The notes under the pieces: generated by a model
Database searches by the model: none
Told to the model about the DNA's origin: nothing
Seen by the model: the letters and a program-made list of their open reading frames with translations, nothing else
Assembly (NCBI GenBank): GCA_016788945.1
Contig: JAEUSA010000342.1
Coordinates: forward strand, 1 to 18,663
Length of the DNA stretch: 18,663 bases
Source: Leptospiraceae bacterium
Lineage (GTDB): Bacteria > Spirochaetota > Leptospiria > Turneriellales > Turneriellaceae
Reading direction: 5' to 3'
Position numbers and translations under genes: made by a program
Shown: positions 1-5,880 of the stretch, piece by piece
Layout: the number at the start of each line of letters is the position of its first letter
How positions within the stretch are numbered: the first letter of the stretch is position 1

Positions 1-112
1 ACGCGAGCAGAAAATCGAGCAGCATCGCGGGCAATGGAATGATCAGCATGGCGACGACCGCAATCACGGCGACGCCAAGCATAATATCACCCTGTTGATA
101 CCATTTTTTCAT
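1..112 (-). CDS. flhA: Flagellar biosynthesis protein FlhA, N-terminal fragment (cut by window edge)
   Basis: Reading down from ATG at 112-110 gives 37 codons to the window edge, beginning MKKWYQQGDIMLG and then a hydrophobic segment containing IIPLPAMLLDFLLA. The charged start, the GD-x-x-LG motif and PLP-x-x-LLD-x-LLA are typical of the FlhA N-terminus, where the first membrane helix begins. FlhA is the large inner-membrane component of the flagellar type III export gate. Its stop-to-start distance from flhB is 18 bp, the classic flhB-flhA order, so the two are probably co-transcribed. No clear Shine-Dalgarno lies before the ATG (TTCACCTC precedes it). A second in-frame ATG lies ten codons in, but it would remove residues that look family-like. 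Identity is fairly sure from gene order plus motif; only the first 37 residues are visible. Confidence 0.85.
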   Translation of the reverse strand, partial: MKKWYQQGDIMLGVAVIAVVAMLIIPLPAMLLDFLLA

Positions 113-130
113 GAGGTGAAAGCGTTTACA

Positions 131-1228
131 TTATGCAACGCGCCGCTCCTGAAATTTCGCCCGCAACGTCGGTATCGCCGCCACGATTTTCACTAATAAT
201 TCAAAAAGATTACCGGGAAGAATTTGGTCGAGTGCTACGTTATCGTAAATGAAGCGCGCAAGCGGTTTATCTTCGTAGAGCGGCACGTCGTTGCGCCGCG
301 CGACCTCACGAATAATGCGCGCAATTTCATCTTCGCCTTTAGCGACGAGCCGCGGCGGCGTGCCTTCCATGTCGAATTCAAATTTGATCGCCACAGCGTA
401 GTGTGTGGGGTTGGTAATGACCAGATCGGCAGTCGCTACCGCCTGACGCATTTGTGTACGCAATGCCTCTTGCATGCGCTGCCGCTGACGCGCCTTAATC
501 TGCGGATCACCTTCTTGCTCGCGGAATTCTTGCTTTACTTCTTGCTTCGTCATCTTCAAACTTTCGATGAATTGCGAGCGCTGGAACAGATAGTCAGGAA
601 TCGCCATTACAAGCAGTATGATAATCAACACAAGCGCGAGTTTGAACGACATGTAGCCGAGAGAGCGCAATGCCTCACCGACACCCATGCGCCCGGTTTT
701 CATGACGCTCAAAAAATCATCGCTGATGATCAGATAGCTGACAAACGTGATCAGCGTCACCTTAACGATCGTCTTGGCCAGATTAACGTAAATCTGTTTG
801 GAGAAAAAAATGCGCTCCACCATGCGGTTGAACGTAAACGAAATATTCGAAAGTTTCGGCCGCAACGGTTCGAGAGAAAACAGAAAACCGGTCTGTGAAA
901 TATTACCGATCACACCTAAGAGCATCACGGCGATAAAAAACGGTGCAAGCAACAGGAAAAATTCGCGCGCAATGGTGATAATCATCGGAATCATCGTCGC
1001 TTCTTGAACCGCGCCAAGGCTTGCGAAATTGCCGACATACACTTTCATGATGCGGGCGAGCGAAGAGAGTATCCAACCGGCGCTCACGAACAATACCACC
1101 AGCCCGCCCAACGTACCCAGCGCCGCCGGTATCTCGGCACTTTTTGGAACGCGGCCTTTTTCGCGTTCACGGCGCTTTCTGAGCTCGGTCGGGTCTTCAG
1201 TGCGGCCTTCGTCTTCGGCCGCAAACAT
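131..1228 (-). CDS. flhB: Flagellar biosynthesis protein FlhB (type III export switch protein)
   Basis: This 365-residue protein matches the FlhB/YscU family in length and layout. The N-terminus FAAEDEGRTEDPTE is followed by the family signature of basic residues and GRVPKS. Four membrane segments lie near residues 37-57, 83-108, 153-172 and 190-211. A cytoplasmic domain follows with the autocleavage motif NPTH at 273-276; cleavage between N273 and P274 switches export from rod/hook to filament substrates in this family. It works with FlhA, encoded just downstream. The chosen ATG has no visible Shine-Dalgarno, and the frame stays open for a further 59 codons upstream without any ATG, GTG or TTG (see findings). 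A perfect TTGACA lies about 180 bp upstream. fliP, fliQ and fliR are not adjacent here. Confidence 0.95.
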   Translation of the reverse strand: MFAAEDEGRTEDPTELRKRREREKGRVPKSAEIPAALGTLGGLVVLFVSAGWILSSLARIMKVYVGNFASLGAVQEATMIPMIITIAREFFLLLAPFFIAVMLLGVIGNISQTGFLFSLEPLRPKLSNISFTFNRMVERIFFSKQIYVNLAKTIVKVTLITFVSYLIISDDFLSVMKTGRMGVGEALRSLGYMSFKLALVLIIILLVMAIPDYLFQRSQFIESLKMTKQEVKQEFREQEGDPQIKARQRQRMQEALRTQMRQAVATADLVITNPTHYAVAIKFEFDMEGTPPRLVAKGEDEIARIIREVARRNDVPLYEDKPLARFIYDNVALDQILPGNLFELLVKIVAAIPTLRAKFQERRVA

Positions 1229-1383
1229 CGACAGTGAATAAATATCGACACCGGGCAGAGCAACGCCAGTAGGCAGAGCCAGTTCGGGTTTAGGGAATAG
1301 GGTATCGAACCAGCTGATTAGCCGCTGGCAAATCTCACGCCAAATGGCAATTAAGGATAGAATCCACGCCGCAATAATGCGAC

Positions 1384-1409
1384 ATAATACGGAAACGCTG
1401 TCCTGTCAA
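1384..1409 (-). promoter_or_regulatory. Candidate sigma70-like promoter for flhB-flhA
   Basis: On the minus strand TTGACA (1409-1404) is a perfect -35 hexamer, and TATTAT (1389-1384) matches the -10 consensus at 5 of 6 positions. The spacer is only 14 nt, shorter than the preferred 17, which weakens the call. Transcription would start near 1377 and leave a leader of about 150 nt before the flhB ATG. No flagellar-type (sigma28) motif was recognised in the gap 1229-1423. Apart from this candidate, that gap holds only a weak short inverted repeat (CCAGC/GCTGG at about 1311-1329). Confidence 0.35.
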
Positions 1410-1423
1410 GGAAATAGCCGGAC

Positions 1424-1785
1424 TTAGGGGCCGCTGACACATCGGGCCAAATAGTGGTACGTCGTGCCATTATTCGCATTGCCCTTGGTGTCCATGCCGG
1501 CAATCTGCGGGATACTGAAATTCAGCAGGTTCGAATAATTCGCGTTGTTCGGCGCCGTTGTCGAGCTCCAGTAATGGTACTGCGTAGCCCCATCTGCCGG
1601 CGTGCCTGGAAAATATCCCAAATCAATATACGGAATCGAAGTTCGCGTTAAGTCGACCAGCGCCACGAGCTCGGCGACACTGGGGAGGCGCCGCCATTGA
1701 GCGCAGCGCAGTCGCTCGCGCCCGTCGCGTGGATCATCGTGGCGGATGTTCCCGTGCACGAAGGGCCAATGCTACTTAATGACAT
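1424..1785 (-). pseudogene. DUF1566 (Lcl C-terminal-like) domain remnant with a frame disruption
   Basis: The downstream frame (1424-1696) encodes a recognisable DUF1566 domain end: WRRLPSVAELVALVD, then PYIDLGYFPGT, YHYWSSTTAP and a terminal YLARCVSGP, matching the family pattern WRLP-x-x-x-EL ... FP-x-T ... YWSST ... RCV. The part expected before WRLP is in another frame: from an ATG at 1785-1783 it reads PSCTGTSATM followed by SDCAALNGGA, and then the frame is lost at about 1688-1700. The two halves fit as one domain (CAALNGGA + WRLP) if 4 or 7 nt have been lost. No signal peptide is present and the ATG overlaps the end of the preceding gene, so the 5' part of the gene is missing as well. 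DUF1566 proteins are often secreted or surface proteins in spirochaetes; molecular function is unknown. A sequencing error is the alternative. Confidence 0.65.
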
Positions 1786-3250
1786 ATTCGAGGCCGATCG
1801 CCGCCCTGAAATATGTCAGATTCTGTTCGGCGTACAGGTATGAGCCCGCGACAAAGCTGACCAGCAAATGCCACGGTGATTTAGGTGCCAGCCTGAAATA
1901 GTTGTTCACACCTATTTCAGGGGAAAATCCTGCTATAGAAAGATAACCCGAATCAATCTGGCGAAAATATCTCTGGTAATGCGTGGCGAAACCAACAAAC
2001 GGCGCCAACGAATAGGTGCGGCCCAGTTTAAACAGGCGATCTATACGCATGCCACCGCCGAGAGATAACAGATGGATTTTCGCCTTGGTCGGGTTTTCGG
2101 CAAGATATTGCGCCATATCGCCTTGGCCATAACCCGATTGCAGAACCAGCGACCAGCGGAGCTGACCCGGCAGAAATTGCCAGCGGCCGGGTGTTATGCC
2201 CGCTTCAAAAAACGCAAACCCCTTCATTGCATCAAGTTGCAGCTTTGAGCCGGGCTCGATCGCCTCGGGGTTTTTCATTCCCAAGGCAGAAAAACTCTGC
2301 ATATGGGGATACCCGGTAGCCAACCACCAGCGGGCTATGATCGGACCACGCGGGTCAGGCAGGTTGATTTTCACGCGATAGACGATCTCTTTGTCGCGGG
2401 CTGTCTTCGTCAGGGTAAGTACGGGATTCGCACCCGTGAACTGACATTTCGCAGCATTGCAGCGTATATCCCGACTGTCCGAAAATCCAGGTTCGAATTG
2501 CCTGCCCCAATACATGTACTTGAGCTCGATCTCTTTGAAGCGTTCTACATCTTCATAGGTGAAATCGACAGAATAATCAAAAGTATCGATATCGAAAGCG
2601 GGTTTGATTTTGAAACCGGTTATCTGCAGATCATCAAGAAATCCTCTGGGCGGATTTTCCAGTCGCCTGATGAGGATTTCAAGTTTGTTGTCACGCTTGA
2701 AACTATCGGCGTCGAGCGGTTTGAGTTTTTGCTTCAGCGCGTCAGAAATTTCTGAAGCAAGGCGCTCAACCTTGTCAAATACACCGGCGTCGACACGGGC
2801 TTCTTGCCTGAGTGTCACAACTGACCGTTCTTCGAGTGCGTCGACGCCTTCTGCTTCAAAGTTGACGATCAGCTGACGGCCATCCTTTTGCGCGGTGAAG
2901 CGACCGACAACCGCGACCTCACAGTTGAGGCGTTTGGCGAAAGCAGATGCGTTTGCCGCATTGAGGTTTTGAAACTGCATCGCCGGATCGATTTTGCGAA
3001 GCAGGGCAACATCGAGGATTTCAAACCGGTCAGACTTCAAAAGGTCGGTCTTCAGGTTATCTGCAATCGAATCGGACATCCACGCGACGTCTTTGTTCTT
3101 CTGCAGGTTGTCGAATGGCAGCACGAGCACGCGGCGTTTGAGTTCAGTGGCGGAGAGTGCGGATGCGGCAATAAGCAAAGCAGAGAGAGCGACCAATGTC
3201 TTTGCAGCCGCGCGAAAATTCTTGAGGATGATTGCGACTATGGATCTCAT
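1772..3250 (-). CDS. Exported TolB/FlgO-like domain protein with C-terminal beta-barrel-like region
   Basis: The product has 492 residues. Residues 1-34 form a signal peptide (basic start, hydrophobic core, cleavage after ALSA). Residues about 38-180 resemble the TolB-N/CsgG/FlgO type of periplasmic alpha-beta domain: RRVLVLPFDNL, then WMSDSIADNLKTDLLKSDRFEILD and CEVAVVGRFTAQKDGRQL. A beta-rich middle (about 200-320) contains two cysteines (DIRCNAAKCQF) that could pair. From about 335 to the end, alternating aromatic/glycine strands (GFAFFEAGITPG, LRWSLVLQSGYG, LLSLGGGMRID, YSLAPFVGFATHYQRYF) suggest a small outer-membrane barrel. The start ATG overlaps the stop of the FG-GAP gene (ATGA at 3250-3247), so the two are translationally coupled. 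A weak GAGG lies about 13 nt upstream of the ATG. The specific function is not recognised; a role in envelope or surface assembly is inference. Confidence 0.85.
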   Translation of the reverse strand: MRSIVAIILKNFRAAAKTLVALSALLIAASALSATELKRRVLVLPFDNLQKNKDVAWMSDSIADNLKTDLLKSDRFEILDVALLRKIDPAMQFQNLNAANASAFAKRLNCEVAVVGRFTAQKDGRQLIVNFEAEGVDALEERSVVTLRQEARVDAGVFDKVERLASEISDALKQKLKPLDADSFKRDNKLEILIRRLENPPRGFLDDLQITGFKIKPAFDIDTFDYSVDFTYEDVERFKEIELKYMYWGRQFEPGFSDSRDIRCNAAKCQFTGANPVLTLTKTARDKEIVYRVKINLPDPRGPIIARWWLATGYPHMQSFSALGMKNPEAIEPGSKLQLDAMKGFAFFEAGITPGRWQFLPGQLRWSLVLQSGYGQGDMAQYLAENPTKAKIHLLSLGGGMRIDRLFKLGRTYSLAPFVGFATHYQRYFRQIDSGYLSIAGFSPEIGVNNYFRLAPKSPWHLLVSFVAGSYLYAEQNLTYFRAAIGLEYVIK

Positions 3251-5094
3251 AAATTTCGGTGCACCTCGTTTAAAGAGTTTGGTCGCGGCATGCGGTGGTT
3301 CTCACCTCGCGATTTAAGACCGAAAATGCTGGCGAGTGTTGCGCCAAATTGACCGGCACCCGCTTCGCCCGAAATCAAACCTTTGGCTAAACCAGCCCCC
3401 TGAGTAACTATGCCAGCTGCTTTGCCGTCAAAAAAATATGCACGTCCTTGCGATGCGCTGAATATTGCACTGGTAGCAATAATGTCAGTTAGACCATCGC
3501 CATTAAGGTCGGCGAGCGTCACCGAAGTCCCAAATTGCTCGCTCGCGACTGCTCCCGTGAGTATGGAATTGGCCGTCCCAGCTGCTTGACTGGCGATGCC
3601 TGCTGCGCCCCCATTAAATATGTAGGTTCTTCCCTGAGTCGCGTTATATCCAGGAGATCCAACAACAAGATCCGCGTAACCATCTCCGTTAGTATCTGCT
3701 GCCACGATTGAGTTGCCAAACAATGGTGTACCAGCTTCACTGCTTAATATGGTGGAAGCTGTTGATGCGCCTTGAGAAGTGAGGGGAGTGCTGCTGCCGT
3801 GGAAAACGTACGTGCGCCCTTGATTCGCATTATAAACGTAGGCGCTAACGACCACATCCAAAAAACCGTCACCGTTAACATCGCCCACAGCACTGGAAAA
3901 ACCAAAGCGACCCGTGCCTGCCTCGCCTGTGAGTGTTGCCGTTGCCGTCGTTGCATCTTGGGTGGCGATCCCAGAGCTGCTGCCATAGAAGATGTACGCG
4001 CGGCCCTGCAATGAATTGTAACCATAGGCCCCGACAATGAGATCTGCGTATGAATCGGCGTTGATATCAGCGAGGGTAGCCGTCGCCCCGAAGGCATTCG
4101 TGCTACCGGCTTCGCCGGTCAAGATGGTCGTAGCGGATCCTGCCCCTTGAGTCGCGATACCTGCAGTACCCCCGTGAAAAATAAACAATCGCCCTGGATT
4201 GCTGCCATATCCATAGGCGCCAATGCCAATATCTTGGCAGCCGTCGCCGTTAACATCCCCCCCCGTCATTGCGTAGCCAAAATAATCGCTACCCGCCACA
4301 CCCGTCAGTATTGCATTTGCAGCCGCAGCACCTTGCGAGGTGAGTAAGACATTCCCGCCGTAAAAGATGTAGGTCCTCCCTTGGTTGGAATTGTATCCTC
4401 TGGCGCCAACAATAACATCTGAATAACCGTCACAATTGATGTCTGTTTCCGAAACGGAACTCGAGAAATAGTTGCTCGCAAGTTCGCCAGTCAAAATTGC
4501 GTGCGCAGCAGTGGCAGCTTGGGTGGGTATACCCGACACCGATCCGTAGAAAATGTACGCTTTTCCTTGGTTCGTATTCAGCGCGGGCGCGCCGATTATC
4601 GCATCAGCATAGCCATCACCATTGATATCTTTATTAGTCTGTCGAATGAAGGTGATCGCCATCGGACTACGCGAATTTCCAGAATTACCCAATGCTTTGA
4701 GGCTTACCTGATGCTTGCTCCCCACCTGCCAGCGTTGCTTGCCTGCGGCTGCCTCCGGCCCTATCGGCACGAATACCCTCCACCTGTTACCGTTGATTTC
4801 CGCCTTTTTCCATGCACCGTCGTCGAACTTTACGTCGACGCCCATTACCCCAGCGGGTAAATCCCCGGCCACGACCCCACTCCACAGCTCGCCGTTGTTG
4901 CGCACGTTCATGGTCTTGAGCAATTCGTTATTATCAGGGGTGGGATCTAGGAAACTGTCCGGGGTAACAATCTTGCAATGAGACAAAAATAGGACGAGCG
5001 CAACCAATAACATTCTTCCCGAACTGCTATAGAACAGAGAATCTCTCAGCTCCTCAGACAATTGGGCTTTGCTTTGCGCAAAATAGATCAGCAT
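3247..5094 (-). CDS. FG-GAP repeat (integrin-alpha-like beta-propeller) putative lipoprotein
   Basis: The product has 615 residues with seven FG-GAP repeats of almost constant length. Their calcium-loop motifs D-x-N-x-D-x-x-x-D start at residues 156, 218, 280, 343, 405, 467 and 529, a 62-residue period. Each repeat continues with a V/I-I-V-G-A strand, YN-x-x-QGR-x-YIF and a GI-x-TQ-A linker. Seven repeats predict one complete seven-bladed propeller, a fold used for protein or carbohydrate contacts on the outside of the cell. A hydrophobic stretch (residues 28-37) ends in LSHC at Cys40, a plausible but non-standard lipobox; spirochaete lipoboxes are relaxed. The start is uncertain. ATG 5094 has no SD and lies where a candidate promoter would start transcription. 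ATG 5013 (Met28) has GGGAAG close before it but would leave a very short, uncharged signal peptide. The downstream gene overlaps it by ATGA. Confidence 0.88.
   Translation of the reverse strand: MLIYFAQSKAQLSEELRDSLFYSSSGRMLLVALVLFLSHCKIVTPDSFLDPTPDNNELLKTMNVRNNGELWSGVVAGDLPAGVMGVDVKFDDGAWKKAEINGNRWRVFVPIGPEAAAGKQRWQVGSKHQVSLKALGNSGNSRSPMAITFIRQTNKDINGDGYADAIIGAPALNTNQGKAYIFYGSVSGIPTQAATAAHAILTGELASNYFSSSVSETDINCDGYSDVIVGARGYNSNQGRTYIFYGGNVLLTSQGAAAANAILTGVAGSDYFGYAMTGGDVNGDGCQDIGIGAYGYGSNPGRLFIFHGGTAGIATQGAGSATTILTGEAGSTNAFGATATLADINADSYADLIVGAYGYNSLQGRAYIFYGSSSGIATQDATTATATLTGEAGTGRFGFSSAVGDVNGDGFLDVVVSAYVYNANQGRTYVFHGSSTPLTSQGASTASTILSSEAGTPLFGNSIVAADTNGDGYADLVVGSPGYNATQGRTYIFNGGAAGIASQAAGTANSILTGAVASEQFGTSVTLADLNGDGLTDIIATSAIFSASQGRAYFFDGKAAGIVTQGAGLAKGLISGEAGAGQFGATLASIFGLKSRGENHRMPRPNSLNEVHRNL
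3325..4629 (-). repeat. Seven tandem 62-codon (about 186-bp) FG-GAP units
   Basis: The coding sequence is a head-to-tail array of seven units, each opening with D-x-N-x-D-G and ending with an A-x-x-I-LTG-type strand. The start-to-start spacing of the calcium loops is 62, 62, 63, 62, 62 and 62 codons. The units are clearly diverged in sequence (for example DINADSYAD in the fourth and DTNGDGYAD in the sixth), so this looks like an old, stable propeller rather than a freshly expanded array. The boundaries given run from the first calcium loop to the end of the seventh repeat and are approximate. Confidence 0.85.
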
Positions 5095-5100
5095 GCCATG

Positions 5101-5129
5101 AAGATAGCATGATCGAACGACGGTGACAA
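5101..5129 (-). promoter_or_regulatory. Candidate sigma70-like promoter of the FG-GAP/TolB-like operon
   Basis: On the minus strand TTGTCA (5129-5124, 5/6 to consensus) and TATCTT (5106-5101, 4/6) are separated by exactly 17 nt. Transcription would begin near 5094, at or next to the annotated ATG. The message would then be essentially leaderless, or translation begins at Met28 (5013). The -35 hexamer overlaps the last bases of the 25-bp repeat at 5127-5151, a typical position for an activator site. Confidence 0.4.
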
Positions 5130-5151
5130 TCCCCCATATGGCCTATGCTAC
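5127..5151 (-). repeat. 25-bp repeat, copy 2: candidate operator upstream of the FG-GAP operon
   Basis: This is identical at 22 of 25 positions to 5856-5880, including an unbroken 15-mer, CCCCATATGGCCTAT on the plus strand. The centre is the palindrome CCATATGG. This copy covers the stop codon of the response regulator (5150-5148) and reaches the -35-like TTGTCA of the next operon. The stop codon sits in a different phase relative to the repeat than in copy 1, so the conservation is not due to shared coding sequence. I infer a protein-binding site; the adjacent LuxR-type regulator is the obvious candidate ligand. Confidence 0.55.
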
Positions 5152-5804
5152 AACAATCCTAACTGGCGAGCACGATTAAGTGCTTCGACCTTCGAGGTTA
5201 CTTCAAGTTTTTCGTAGATGTGATTGATGTGCCGGCGCACCGTATGCGGGCTAATGTCGAGATCTTCGGCGATATCTTTGTAGTTAAGCCCGAGCGCTAT
5301 AAGATTGATAACTTCTTGTTCACGCTCGCTGAGGGGATTCGCACCCGAGACCGTCTCTGAACCAAAATCGGCGATCAATTTTTGCGCCACACGTTCGGTA
5401 AGCGTTGAGCCGCCGGCTTCAATGACACCCAGTTCGGCGAAAAGCAGTTCGTCCGAAATGTCTTTTAACAGGTAACCGCGAATGCCTTGGCGCATCAGGC
5501 GCACAATGCGTGCCTGATCTTCAAAAACAGTAAACACAACAATCTTGACTTCAGGATACCGCGCTCGTAATACCGTTATAAGATCTTCACCTGACTTTCC
5601 CGGCAGTTCAAGGTCGACCAAAATGATTGCGGGCTGTACCTGCGCGAGTTTCGCGAGGGCTTCATCTACAGAGCCACAGATACAAAGCAGTTTGTATTTA
5701 TCTGAGGTCGCAAAAGCACGGCGCAGACGTTCTTGAATCACAGGCTGATCTTCGAGGGCCAGTACGGGAGTCATTGCCATGTTTTGGGATTCTGCCGGAG
5801 TCAT
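5148..5804 (-). CDS. NarL/FixJ (LuxR-type) DNA-binding response regulator
   Basis: The product has 218 residues. The receiver domain (about 12-130) has the acidic pair E18/D19, the phospho-acceptor D64 (LVDLELPGKSG), T92 and K114 (YLLKD), so it looks fully functional. The LuxR-type helix-turn-helix (about 155-215) reads LSEREQEVINLIALGLNYKDIA, then DISPHTVRRHINHIYEKLEV. It is the natural partner of the histidine kinase whose stop lies 67 bp upstream. No good Shine-Dalgarno precedes ATG 5804, and Met9 and Met11 are alternative starts that leave the receiver domain intact. The 25-bp repeat (5856-5880) lies 52-76 bp upstream, and a second copy lies at its own stop codon in front of the FG-GAP operon. 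This suggests autoregulation and control of that operon (inference). Confidence 0.93.
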   Translation of the reverse strand: MTPAESQNMAMTPVLALEDQPVIQERLRRAFATSDKYKLLCICGSVDEALAKLAQVQPAIILVDLELPGKSGEDLITVLRARYPEVKIVVFTVFEDQARIVRLMRQGIRGYLLKDISDELLFAELGVIEAGGSTLTERVAQKLIADFGSETVSGANPLSEREQEVINLIALGLNYKDIAEDLDISPHTVRRHINHIYEKLEVTSKVEALNRARQLGLL

Positions 5805-5829
5805 GAGAAATTGATTTTTTTAATTGTTG

Positions 5830-5858
5830 TTCTTAAGGGAAAATAACTCGCCGGGCAA
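5830..5858 (-). promoter_or_regulatory. Weak candidate promoter for the response regulator
   Basis: TTGCCC (5858-5853) and TAAGAA (5835-5830) are separated by 17 nt on the minus strand. Both match the consensus only partly, as would suit an activator-dependent promoter. The -35-like box overlaps the 25-bp repeat copy at 5856-5880 with the same offset as at the FG-GAP operon. Transcription would start near 5823, about 19 nt before the ATG. The gene may also be reached by read-through from the kinase gene. Confidence 0.25.
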
Positions 5859-5880
5859 TACCCCATATGGCCTATTTTAC
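5856..5880 (-). repeat. 25-bp repeat, copy 1: candidate operator upstream of the response regulator
   Basis: This is the partner of the copy at 5127-5151 (22/25 identical, shared 15-mer CCCCATATGGCCTAT). On the minus strand AATAGGCCATATGGGGTATT forms an imperfect 20-bp dyad around CCATATGG. It covers the TAG stop of the kinase gene (5874-5872) and lies directly before a -35-like TTGCCC. By rough estimate, two 25-mers this similar are expected by chance about 0.01 times in a window this size. Finding both in two successive short intergenic gaps makes chance less likely still. Confidence 0.55.

Noticed and set aside
224..898. A 224-codon plus-strand open frame opposite flhB
   Set aside because: It is antisense to a well-conserved gene, has no recognisable domain and no ribosome-binding site; it arises from the codon pattern of flhB.
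1311..1329. Inverted repeat CCAGC/GCTGG upstream of flhB as a terminator
   Set aside because: The stem is only 5 bp and no run of T follows on the transcribed strand.
2299..2307. CATATGGGG inside the TolB-like gene, resembling part of the 25-bp repeat
   Set aside because: Only nine bases match, it is within coding sequence far from any promoter, and a 9-mer match is not unlikely by chance.
3325..4629. The regular 186-bp periodicity as a CRISPR or satellite array
   Set aside because: The periodicity is fully explained by seven FG-GAP protein repeats that are diverged at the DNA level.
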